This document shows, piece by piece, positions 57,053 through 64,000 of a DNA stretch of 64,000 nucleotides. Location: assembly GCF_014466955.1 (NCBI RefSeq), contig NZ_AP023396.1, positions 1,674,001-1,738,000 of the forward strand, given 5' to 3'. The notes beneath the pieces were generated by a model. The model saw only the letters and a program-made list of their open reading frames with translations. It had not been told where the DNA came from and ran no database searches. This DNA is from Nocardia wallacei. Its GTDB lineage: Bacteria; Actinomycetota; Actinomycetes; Mycobacteriales; Mycobacteriaceae. Positions within the stretch are counted from its first letter, which is position 1. Each line of letters opens with the position of its first letter. The position numbers were made by a program, and so were the translations under genes.

Positions 57053-58840
57053 GTGACGTCGGAAGTCGGCCTTCGTTACACCTCGTGGCCCGTGCGGGTG
57101 TTGTCGGCGGTCATCGATCTGCTGTTGGTCGGGGTGCTGCTGGCGGTGGGCATCGTCGTCGCGCGAATCCTGCACCCCTGGCTGACACCGGAGGTGATGG
57201 GCCGTCCCGGAAGCACGCTCGGGTATGCCGCCTCGATCGAGCGGTCCCGAACCGTGACGCGGTGGCTGGTGGCGTCGATGCTGCTCGTCGTCGGACTACT
57301 GAGCCTGGTCAATACCGTTGTGGTGCAAGGGTTGACGGGGCGCACGCTCGGGAAATTCGTCACGGGTCAGCGCCTGATCGATCCAGGAACGGGGCGCGCG
57401 GTCGGCGTCGGCCGGGCGTTCCTCCGCCAACTCGCTCACACGGTGGACGCCCTTCCGTGCTATCTCGGATTCTTCTGGCCGCTGATCGATGAGCAGCGGC
57501 GCACGTTCGCGGACATGGTGGCCAAGACCGTGGTGGTCCGGGGGCACGGGGCGGAGGTTGTGGGGGCGGGGACAGCGCCCGTGGGATCGACGCAGGCACT
57601 GACTCGGACGGAAGCCGCAGGGTCGACCGTGCAGGCGGAGGCCGTGGGGTCGACCATTCGCGCGGAGTCTGTCGAGTCGGCGTCGGGGGTGGTGGCTGTG
57701 GGACCGACCCTGCGGGAAGTCGTCGCCGCACACGGGCCACTGGACGAGCCTGTGGTGCGTGACCTCGCGCTGCGGTCGGCGCAGGCCCTGGCCGTCCGGC
57801 ACGACCGAGGTGGCGTGCATGGGCGCGTCGGACCCGACGCAGTGCGCCTGACGGCACGAGGCGCGGTGCTGACCGACGAGTCGGCGGGTCCGGCGCTGTT
57901 GCGTCCTCCCGAGGCCGTTCTCGGACAGTACGTCGGCCCCGCCGCGGACATCTTCGCGCTCGGCTCGACGCTGGTCTATGCCGCGACAGGCAACCCGCCC
58001 TTCGGATCCGGATCCGACGACGTCATCGCCCAGCGGGTAGTGGAGGCGGAGCCGGATCTCGCGTGGGTTCCGGCCGGACTGCGCGATGTCCTCGCGAGCT
58101 GCCTTGCCAAGCAACCGGGAGATCGTCCGACGGCAGCGGCTCTGGTCGGGCTGTTCGGCGGTGCGGCGGTCGCGGGTGCCCAACCCGCTTCTCCTCCAGC
58201 CGAAATCGCCGTGCGGTTCGCGACGGGAGCGACGGCAGGGACCGAAACACCGTGGAACGCGACACCGGTCGGCGCCTCGTCCGGGCGGCGGACGTGGCGA
58301 GTGGTGTTGCCCTGGATCGTCACTGCGGTGTGTGTGGTGGCTTCGGCTGTGGTGACCGTGGTTGTCACCGTGCCGTCCTGGGGGACCGGGGGTGGTTACA
58401 CCGCGGGCAGGATCGGCAATGCTTGCGAGCTGATCGACCTCGGGATGCCCGATGGTCCCGCACTGCCGCCCGCGCACACCGAATCGCGAGCGTCGCAACC
58501 CTACTCGAGCCACCATTGCCGGGTGCGTTCGTCGGCCACGGTGTTGTCGGTGCTGGCCAGGGTGGTGAACGACGGCCACAGTCCCCAGGCGATGTACGAC
58601 AAGGCGCGTGCGGATGCGGCGCGCGAGGCGGGGGGATTCCTCGACGCGACCAGCGTCGGGTGGCTCGGACTGGGCGAGCATTCCTACTTCCATGTCCTCG
58701 ACTCACGACAGTGCGTCGTCGGCATTCTCGACGACAACCTGTTTGTGGAGGTGTGGGTTCTTCGGCTGCCCGACGCCACCGTGCAGGTCGGGCCGGTCTG
58801 TCAGCACCAGGCCACGACGGTCTGGGAGCGCCTCCGATGA
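57053..58840 (+). CDS. RDD membrane domain fused to pseudokinase and exported domain
   Basis: A 595-residue multidomain protein. 1-165: RDD domain (YTSWPVRVLSAVIDLLLVGV; second helix about 70-92; conserved GRTLGKFVTGQRLID). 170-212: Gly/Ser/Thr/Ala linker. About 215-370: Ser/Thr-kinase C-lobe-like segment with RPPEAV, ADIFALGSTLVYAATGNPPF and DRPTAAALV, but HRD reads HGR (256-258), DFG is missing (LTDESAG) and there is no N-lobe or Lys, so it cannot phosphorylate. 416-440: membrane helix. 450-595: exported domain with CELIDL. GTG 57053. Overlaps its partner at 58837. Confidence 0.8.
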   Translation: MTSEVGLRYTSWPVRVLSAVIDLLLVGVLLAVGIVVARILHPWLTPEVMGRPGSTLGYAASIERSRTVTRWLVASMLLVVGLLSLVNTVVVQGLTGRTLGKFVTGQRLIDPGTGRAVGVGRAFLRQLAHTVDALPCYLGFFWPLIDEQRRTFADMVAKTVVVRGHGAEVVGAGTAPVGSTQALTRTEAAGSTVQAEAVGSTIRAESVESASGVVAVGPTLREVVAAHGPLDEPVVRDLALRSAQALAVRHDRGGVHGRVGPDAVRLTARGAVLTDESAGPALLRPPEAVLGQYVGPAADIFALGSTLVYAATGNPPFGSGSDDVIAQRVVEAEPDLAWVPAGLRDVLASCLAKQPGDRPTAAALVGLFGGAAVAGAQPASPPAEIAVRFATGATAGTETPWNATPVGASSGRRTWRVVLPWIVTAVCVVASAVVTVVVTVPSWGTGGGYTAGRIGNACELIDLGMPDGPALPPAHTESRASQPYSSHHCRVRSSATVLSVLARVVNDGHSPQAMYDKARADAAREAGGFLDATSVGWLGLGEHSYFHVLDSRQCVVGILDDNLFVEVWVLRLPDATVQVGPVCQHQATTVWERLR

Positions 58841-59502
58841 CGAAAAGGTCTGCGCGTCACCTTGTTTCGATGCCGTGGTCGTTCGCGGGTCTTTCGGTGA
58901 TCATCCTGGTCGTCGCTGTCGTCGTCGCGGCGTACGTAGCGGTGGTCCGGGACACCGGGTCTTTCCTGCCCGGAAAACCTTCGTTCGCCGGGCAGCGGCA
59001 GACGTACCGGGAGAGCCTCGGATATCCCTGCGATCTCATCGATCTGCCCGCGCTGGAACGTGTGGCCGGCGCGGCCGCGGTGCTGAGGCCGAGAAATTAC
59101 CCCAGACCGTTCGACTGCGTCGCCGAGGTTCCCGATCGCGGCCTGCAATTCACACTTCTGGTCTTTGTCTTCGAACCGAACGACAGTCCTCGCTCGGTGT
59201 ACGACTCCCGCCCGATCGCCCTGCCGGAGGACTTCCAGGATTGGGACTATTCGGCCTTCCGCTTTCGAGATGATCTGGGGGAGAGCGCCTTCCAATCCTC
59301 GTCCGGGCGGGCATACTCCGGCCCCCTCCGGGTGAGTTCGACGACCTACACGGCTTCGGTGCACCTTGTCGTCTACGACGCGAACCTCTATATCGACGCC
59401 ACGCTCACGATGCCGATCGAATGGCGGTCGGACAAGTTCGCCGCTCTCGAGCAGGCATGTGAGAGCGAGGTTCGTACGGCGATGCAGCGCTCACGCGCAT
59501 GA
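58837..59502 (+). CDS. Membrane-anchored exported protein, DUF3558-like
   Basis: A 221-residue protein: N-terminal helix (about 15-38), then an exported domain with LGYPCDLIDLPALERVAG, two more cysteines and beta strands. The CxLIDL start matches the exported domain of the preceding protein (CELIDL), so both carry related sensor-like domains. ATG overlaps the previous TGA (ATGA). Weak resemblance to DUF3558 lipoproteins; no lipobox here. Confidence 0.72.
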   Translation: MTKRSARHLVSMPWSFAGLSVIILVVAVVVAAYVAVVRDTGSFLPGKPSFAGQRQTYRESLGYPCDLIDLPALERVAGAAAVLRPRNYPRPFDCVAEVPDRGLQFTLLVFVFEPNDSPRSVYDSRPIALPEDFQDWDYSAFRFRDDLGESAFQSSSGRAYSGPLRVSSTTYTASVHLVVYDANLYIDATLTMPIEWRSDKFAALEQACESEVRTAMQRSRA

Positions 59503-59519
59503 CCTCGCCGGATCCGATG

Positions 59520-59547
59520 CCCGGGCGGAATCCCCATACCGCCCGGG
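59520..59547. terminator. Hairpin between convergent genes
   Basis: Perfect 9-bp stem CCCGGGCGG / CCGCCCGGG with a 10-nt loop, between the DUF3558-like gene and the minus-strand pair at 59591. Confidence 0.65.
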
Positions 59548-59590
59548 TGGGATCCCGGTGTGCCCGCGCAGGCTGCGGACGATTCGCGGG

Positions 59591-59836
59591 CTATCCGGGG
59601 TCGGGCGGCTCGGGCTCGTCGCCGAGCAGCGTCTCGTAGATTCGATTACGGGCGTCGGCGATGGCGTTGATGGTGTCGCGCAGTTGGGCCGCCATGGCGG
59701 CGTAGCCGCACCCGGCGTCGGCCTTGTCGAGCTCGGACTCCAGGCGTCGGCGGATCTGTTCCAGGGCCGCGATGCGTTCGCGTTCCACGCCGACGTCGAT
59801 GACGGTCGGTGCCGGAGGACGGTCCGGGTGTTCCAT
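59591..59836 (-). CDS. Small coiled-coil hypothetical protein
   Basis: An 81-residue protein with a central helix (VERERIAALEQIRRRLESELDKADAG) and a C-terminal EPEPPDPG tail. No known family. It lies 56 bp downstream of the HNH gene on the same strand and may be co-transcribed. Start ATG 59836 has only a weak ribosome site. Confidence 0.5.
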   Translation of the reverse strand: MEHPDRPPAPTVIDVGVERERIAALEQIRRRLESELDKADAGCGYAAMAAQLRDTINAIADARNRIYETLLGDEPEPPDPG

Positions 59837-59892
59837 GACTTGCCGTGTCCTCGGGGGTCGGTGATGGACCGGGTGCGCCCGGTGAATGGTGT

Positions 59893-61281
59893 TCAGTGGT
59901 AGTCCTCGGGGGAAACCGTCGACAGCGGACGGTGGGCGACGGGGTGCTCGATCGGGTACGTCAGGTCGATGACGGCAGGGTGCGGTCGATCCGGAGTCGT
60001 GGTGGGCGAGGACAGGTCGAGATCGGGGGCCTCCGCGTCGCTGTGCGGGAACAGGTAGCGGGCGCCCTCGCGGAGCGTGGTCTGCTCGTCGCCGGTCGGG
60101 CTGGTCCACCGAAGTCGGTCGTCGTCCGGGTGGTGTAATCGCCACCGCAGTGTTCCTTTGTCCACCAACGACTTCAGCCGTCGATGGCGTGGGCAGAGTA
60201 CGGCCAGGTTCGCCATCACCGTGCCGCCGCCGCGACCGGGATGGGCGATGTCGAACGGCTCGATGTGCTCGAGCTCCGACTCCGCGGCGGGCATCGTGCA
60301 CCCTGGGAAACGGCAGCCGCCGTCGAGCGCGCGGACCTCCCGCGCCAGCCACGGCGACGGCACCTCCCGCATCGACTCCGCGGTGGTGGTCGGGTCGTCG
60401 GGACGTTCCGGGATCACCTCGAACTGCGCGTACTCGGCGATTCTGCGGGCGAGTTCGGCGTCGAGCGGGCCGTATCCGGCCAGCAGCGCCGGATGGGTGC
60501 CGCCGCCGAGCAGCGTGTCGGCCGGGACCCCGATCTGGATCAGCGGTCTGCGCGGTGCGGCGCCTGGTGCACCAGCGGCCGGGCACTCGCTACCCCGGCC
60601 GCACTCGCAGTCGAGGCGCCCGGAGCCGTCCGCCAGCGCGACCAGGGCGTCGGCCCGGCGCTGCGGTAGAGTCCGCGAATCCGCTTCGCAGACTTGCAGG
60701 CTGATCTCCCGGAGGCGCATCGCCACGGTCTGCGCTCCCGCCGCGGGTAGCAGCCCGTCGAACACCGCCATGCCGTCCTGCACCGCTGTGACGCGCACGT
60801 CGCGGTCGTTCTCGCGGCGCTCGCGCCTCCGCCGCTCGCCCTCGGGATCCAGCTTGGCCACCCACCGCCGCGCCGTCTGCCGCAACCGCGCCGGCGTCGA
60901 CCGCGTTGCCGCCTCGATCAGCTTGGGCTCCAGCTCTTCCAACACCTCCGGCGGCAGGTCGCGAGCGTTGTCCGCGATCACCTGCGCGCGGGCCAGGTCG
61001 ATCAGCCCCGACCCGAACGCCGTCCGCGTCCGCGGCAGACCGTCCAACGCCAGGCCGATATCGATCAGCGCCGCCGCCACCTGCTCCGAAATCTGCACCG
61101 CCACCGCGGCCTCGGTCGCCGCGAACTCCCCGCCCTCCTCGGTCTCCTCCTGCCGCCGATACAGCTCCCGCACCGCCAGCACCTCTGCCGCCTGCGCGAA
61201 CGCCGCCGCCCCGTGTGCCCGCCGCAGCGCATCGATCAGCCCCTCGTCACTCATCGCCTGAAGCTCTCCGCTGTCGAACAT
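59893..61281 (-). CDS. 13E12-type (DUF222) HNH endonuclease family protein, LexA-controlled
   Basis: A 462-residue protein of the mycobacterial 13E12 repeat family: DUF222 helical domain (about 1-300) and a C-terminal zinc/HNH domain (CRFPGCTMPA, ELEHIEPF, NLAVLCPRHRRLK). Presumed DNA endonuclease; exact role unknown. ATG 61281 lies inside a LexA box and 7 nt after TAATGT (61294-61289), so the mRNA is leaderless and repressed by LexA; a second box covers the -35 region. Confidence 0.9.
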   Translation of the reverse strand: MFDSGELQAMSDEGLIDALRRAHGAAAFAQAAEVLAVRELYRRQEETEEGGEFAATEAAVAVQISEQVAAALIDIGLALDGLPRTRTAFGSGLIDLARAQVIADNARDLPPEVLEELEPKLIEAATRSTPARLRQTARRWVAKLDPEGERRRRERRENDRDVRVTAVQDGMAVFDGLLPAAGAQTVAMRLREISLQVCEADSRTLPQRRADALVALADGSGRLDCECGRGSECPAAGAPGAAPRRPLIQIGVPADTLLGGGTHPALLAGYGPLDAELARRIAEYAQFEVIPERPDDPTTTAESMREVPSPWLAREVRALDGGCRFPGCTMPAAESELEHIEPFDIAHPGRGGGTVMANLAVLCPRHRRLKSLVDKGTLRWRLHHPDDDRLRWTSPTGDEQTTLREGARYLFPHSDAEAPDLDLSSPTTTPDRPHPAVIDLTYPIEHPVAHRPLSTVSPEDYH

Positions 61282-63230
61282 GTGTTCGACATTACTCTTC
61301 GAACACCAGTTCTACCACCCCTTCCATCCAGCCGATTTGGACCCGTGAGCAGCCGTGGTGTAACTTCGTTGAGGCCGGAGGGAAACCCCCGGCAAGCGAG
61401 AACTGAACAAGGGGCTATGGCGCAGCTGGTAGCGCACCACACTGGCAGTGTGGGGGTCAGGGGTTCGAGTCCCCTTAGCTCCACCATAGGGTCACTACTA
61501 GAACCCGGGGCTGAATGAACGCCCTGGAGTAGGACCCCTACTCCTCCCTTCATTCGGGAGTTGCCTGATTCAGGAGCATCCCGGCTTGTCTTGTGCCGGG
61601 TTGCGCCGCATGTTCCTGCTTGTGCCCGTTGGGCGGCGTGTAGCTGTCCGAAGGGTTCGTGCAGGCGGTGGCCGTTGATCTGCTCGTCGTCGATGTAGAG
61701 CTGTTGGAAGATTGCCTGATTGAACAGGCGGCGCTGGTGTTCGTTGCAGCGGCGATACAGTTCTTGGGGGTTCTCCAGCAGTGTGAGCGCGGCGTCGATG
61801 AGTCGGGCGCTGGATGACAGGTCTTCGGTCGTTGTTGCCAGGCGTTCGGTCAGTCGTCGCCGTTGGTGGGCGATGTCGCGGAGTTTGGCTTTGATCTTGG
61901 GCTGCGGAAGGGTGGCGTCGGCTGCCAGGTCGATGAGGTTCTCTTCCTGGGCGTCGAGTGCCTGCAGTTCGGTGGTCAGTTGTTTCTGGAGGAGTCGGTC
62001 GGCGGTCTCTTGAGCGTTGATGGCTTCGGCGATCTGGTTGCGGATGCTGGTGATGAAGTCGCTGCGGAATCGGATCGTCGCGTAGTGCGCCTCGACGGCG
62101 TCTTCGACAAGGGCGACGTTGATGTGTGGCGCGTTGCAGGTGCCCTTCTGTTTGTTGCGGCAGAAGAAGTAGAGGTATTCGTTGCCGTGTCGGTTGGTTG
62201 TTCGCTGGATGATCATCCGCCCGACGGTCCCGGTCCGCTGGCAGCGTCCGCAGAACAGTGACCCTTTGAGGTAGTGGTGGTGGACGCGTCGGCGTTCGTG
62301 GGCGTTGGTCCGGGATTCGAGGATCTCTTGGACGTTGTCGAAGAGGTTCTCGTCGATCAGCGGCTCGTGTCGGCCCTGCATCTCCTCGCCCTTGTAGATG
62401 ACGTAGCCGAGGTAGTAGCGGTCGCGCAGCATCGTCGAGAGCTTGTTTTTGGATACTCGTTGGGCGGGGTGGCGGTGGGTCGGTCGGGTGCGCAGTCCGC
62501 GGTCGTAGAGTTCCTCGGATAGTTCGTCGAGGGTGTAGTCGCCGGTGGCGTACAGCTGGAACGCGAGCTGGACGAGCGGTGCGCGTTCGGGGTCGACGCC
62601 GATGGTGCGGATCTCGCGGCCGTCGAATCGGTCGAAGATGTTGAGGTACCCGAGCCGGGCGCGGCCGAGTGTGCCGCCGTTGCGGGCTTTCTGGCCCATC
62701 TTGTAGGAGATGTCGGCGCCGGACTCGCGGGACTGGTACTCGTTGAAGGTGGCGAGGATGCCGTGCATGAGCTGGCCGACCGGCGAGTCGTCGATGGATT
62801 CAGTGGCGGAGACCAGGGTGACGTTTCGCTTGCGGAGGTCGGCCATGACGATGGCGTCGTCGAACCGGTTTCGGGCCATACGAGACAGTTTGTAGACGAT
62901 GACGTAGTCGACGTCTTGATGGTTTCGAATTCGAGCGAGCAGTTTTTGGAACTCGACTCGTTTCGACATTTCGGTCGCACTCCGGCCAGGCTCGATGTAT
63001 TCGTCGACGATGGTCAGGCCGAGTTGATTTGCCTTGTTCTGGCAGGCGACACGTTGAGCGGGAATCGATATGCCTTCCGGGTCGTAGTCTGTCTTGAACT
63101 GCCCCGGCGATGAGACACGTAGGTAGATGACAGCACGGTCGCCCGCCTTCAAAGGTGCTGGCAGTGATGGGAGTTCGGATGCCAAGTCGTCATCCGCATC
63201 GTTCCCCGGGCCTACGTACGCGCTCACCAT
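61251..63230 (-). CDS. Large serine recombinase / integrase, reading through tRNA-Ala
   Basis: A 659-residue site-specific recombinase. Catalytic N-domain about 30-180: AVIYLRVSSPGQ with the nucleophile Ser, DYVIVYKLSRMARNRFD. Recombinase domain, then zinc ribbon FCGRCQ..YFFCRNKQKGTC (about 350-395), a coiled coil (about 425-480), and a tail. From about residue 580 on, the frame is the complement of tRNA-Ala (MVELRGLEPLTPTLPV) and chromosomal DNA, ending 31 bp inside the HNH gene. ATG 63230 has AAGGA upstream. The original stop was probably lost at integration. Confidence 0.88.
   Translation of the reverse strand: MVSAYVGPGNDADDDLASELPSLPAPLKAGDRAVIYLRVSSPGQFKTDYDPEGISIPAQRVACQNKANQLGLTIVDEYIEPGRSATEMSKRVEFQKLLARIRNHQDVDYVIVYKLSRMARNRFDDAIVMADLRKRNVTLVSATESIDDSPVGQLMHGILATFNEYQSRESGADISYKMGQKARNGGTLGRARLGYLNIFDRFDGREIRTIGVDPERAPLVQLAFQLYATGDYTLDELSEELYDRGLRTRPTHRHPAQRVSKNKLSTMLRDRYYLGYVIYKGEEMQGRHEPLIDENLFDNVQEILESRTNAHERRRVHHHYLKGSLFCGRCQRTGTVGRMIIQRTTNRHGNEYLYFFCRNKQKGTCNAPHINVALVEDAVEAHYATIRFRSDFITSIRNQIAEAINAQETADRLLQKQLTTELQALDAQEENLIDLAADATLPQPKIKAKLRDIAHQRRRLTERLATTTEDLSSSARLIDAALTLLENPQELYRRCNEHQRRLFNQAIFQQLYIDDEQINGHRLHEPFGQLHAAQRAQAGTCGATRHKTSRDAPESGNSRMKGGVGVLLQGVHSAPGSSSDPMVELRGLEPLTPTLPVWCATSCAIAPCSVLACRGFPSGLNEVTPRLLTGPNRLDGRGGRTGVRRVMSNTCSTAESFRR
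61273..61290. promoter_or_regulatory. lexA box: LexA (SOS) box 1
   Basis: GTCGAACATGTGTTCGAC: contains TCGAAC-N4-GTTCGA, the full mycobacterial SOS box. It covers the start codon, start point and the end of the -10 box of the HNH gene. Confidence 0.85.
61299..61314. promoter_or_regulatory. lexA box: LexA (SOS) box 2
   Basis: TCGAACACCAGTTCTA: one mismatch from TCGAAC-N4-GTTCGA. Centre to centre 25 bp from box 1, over the -35 region; suggests cooperative LexA repression. Confidence 0.6.
61411..61486 (+). tRNA. tRNA-Ala (GGC)
   Basis: A complete 76-nt tRNA with encoded CCA. Acceptor GGGGCTA pairs with TAGCTCC (one G-U). D-arm GCGC-AGCTGGTA-GCGC, anticodon arm CCACA-CTGGCAG-TGTGG with anticodon GGC, T-arm GGGGTTCGAGTCCCC. 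Intact despite the element inserted at its 3' side. Confidence 0.97.
61411..61500. other. attL: Left attachment junction of an integrated element
   Basis: The large serine recombinase frame runs through the complement of tRNA-Ala and ends beyond it, so the element's left border is placed at or near the tRNA 3' end. No second copy of the core is in the window, so the exact crossover cannot be set. Confidence 0.5.
61513..61555. repeat. Interrupted inverted repeat beside the tRNA
   Basis: GAATGAA (61513-61519) / TTCATTC (61549-61555) outside and GGAGTAGG (61526-61533) / CCTACTCC (61537-61544) inside, loop of 3. Either the tRNA terminator or part of the recombinase recognition site; lies within the recombinase frame. 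Confidence 0.65.
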
Positions 63231-63468
63231 GGAGATTCCTTATTCTCGACGTCACGGTATTTTCGCGATCGATATTATTATGATTCGACAGAGGGTGTTA
63301 CATTCCCTGACGGTCGTCGATTCGAGATCCGTTGTATTTGCGAATCGGGGAGGTTAGGGCAAACTTTTGCCGGAGTTTAATTATGTAGTTTCGTCCAGGA
63401 TTGATAATTTGGCCAGTCCCCGATAACGCGACCACCCGGTTTCAGAGTCGGTGTCGTTCGGTCGGTGT
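63231..63468. other. AT-rich recombinase upstream region
   Basis: No gene. Clearly lower GC than the rest, with AATATTATTATG-like runs at 63270-63290; probable promoter of the recombinase and border of the IS3 copy. No clean terminal inverted repeat of the IS could be identified. Confidence 0.5.
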
Positions 63469-64000
63469 TCAGTTGATGTCGCAGCCCACGGGGTGGTGGG
63501 TGTGGGTGCAGGCCGCAGCGTACTCGGCCGGGGTGCGGTAGCCCAGCGCCGAATGCCGGTGCCGGTGGTTGTGCTCGTGCTTGAAATCCGCGATCACCAC
63601 CCTCGCTTCGAGCAGGCTGGTCCAGTGGTTGCGGTTGAGGCATTCCACGCGCAGGCGCCGGTTGAACGATTCCACGTACCCGTTGTTCCAGGGGGTACCC
63701 GGCGGAATATACGAGATCCCGACCCGGTCTCGGCAAAATGTTTGCAGTGCTGCCGAAATCATTTCCGGCCCGTTGTCCAGGCGCAGCACCTTCGGCGCCC
63801 CGTGGACGGCGAAGACCCGCTCGAGTTCGGCGACCAGATGCTCGCCGGTGATCGACCGCTCGACCAGGTGCAGTAGGGATTCGCGGGTGTGCTCGTCGAT
63901 CATCGACGCGATCTTCACCACCCGCCCGTCGACGGTAGAGTCGAACTGGAAATCCAGCGCCCACACCACGTTCGGCGCATCCGCATCCACCGCCGGCACC
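63469..64000 (-). CDS. IS3-family transposase OrfB, cut by the window end
   Basis: The C-terminal 176 residues of an IS3-type DDE integrase: first Asp in VWALDFQFD, second in RLDNGPEMISAAL, Glu in NNGYVESFNRRLR, then HSALGYRTPAEYA. All three catalytic residues are intact. The N-terminus and OrfA lie past the right edge. A separate mobile element within or beside the integrated element. Confidence 0.9.
   Translation of the reverse strand, partial: VPAVDADAPNVVWALDFQFDSTVDGRVVKIASMIDEHTRESLLHLVERSITGEHLVAELERVFAVHGAPKVLRLDNGPEMISAALQTFCRDRVGISYIPPGTPWNNGYVESFNRRLRVECLNRNHWTSLLEARVVIADFKHEHNHRHRHSALGYRTPAEYAAACTHTHHPVGCDIN

Noticed and set aside
61251..61486. The recombinase C-terminal tail MVELRGLEPL.. 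as a functional domain
   Set aside because: It is the complement of tRNA-Ala; a by-product of integration rather than an evolved domain.

Overview
The window is chromosomal DNA of a high-GC mycolic-acid actinobacterium, most likely a Nocardia. The evidence is the gene order hisN / prfB / mscS-like / ftsE / ftsX / smpB / ssrA, a tmRNA tag reading ADSHQRDYALAA (the mycobacterial type), an F420-type Ddn-like oxidoreductase, a 13E12-type HNH gene under mycobacterial-type LexA boxes, a perfect KstR-type box, and GTG starts that often sit 6-8 nt behind a TANNNT box (leaderless mRNAs).

Layout. 0-8 kb: end of a membrane Ser/Thr kinase, a RibD/DHFR-fold protein, two acyl-CoA dehydrogenases behind twin operators, a methyltransferase, hisN, an SDR and an FMN reductase facing an XRE regulator. 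9-18 kb: conserved core with prfB, a 21-codon leaderless ORF coupled to an MscS channel, ftsEX, recQ, three small single-helix membrane proteins of one family, a slipin, smpB and ssrA. 18-39 kb: metabolic and transport genes: a prolyl-4-hydroxylase-like dioxygenase, DUF899 protein, TetR/DHA2 efflux pair, SDR, fetAB, a PE-PPE/cutinase-like protein lacking its serine, mscL, a KimA-like permease, two AraC regulators, two coupled acyl-CoA ligases with a divergent GAF-LuxR regulator, Ddn-like and YceI proteins.

40-46.3 kb is the most distinctive part. An ECF sigma factor overlaps a gene joining a zinc anti-sigma motif (HxxxCxxC) to an Asp23/Gls24 domain. A run of Asp23, DUF2273-like, DUF6286-like and AmaP-like genes follows, mostly overlapping at stop/start codons, and the last three are duplicated as a second Asp23-DUF6286-AmaP operon. 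CsbD-type and other small hydrophilic stress-like proteins flank it. I read it as an envelope-stress layer whose sigma factor may sense the state of the Asp23 layer.

46.3-61.3 kb: sugar-lactone oxidase, a second TetR/DHA2 pair, a secreted lipase, a 1.1-kb stretch almost without genes, phosphoglucomutase, a second DUF899 protein, an MFS pump, a membrane DsbA-like protein, an RDD-membrane-domain/pseudokinase fusion with a coupled partner, and the LexA-controlled HNH gene. 61.4 kb to the right edge: tRNA-Ala(GGC) forms the left junction of an integrated element whose large serine recombinase reads through the tRNA on the other strand; an IS3-type transposase is cut by the window end.
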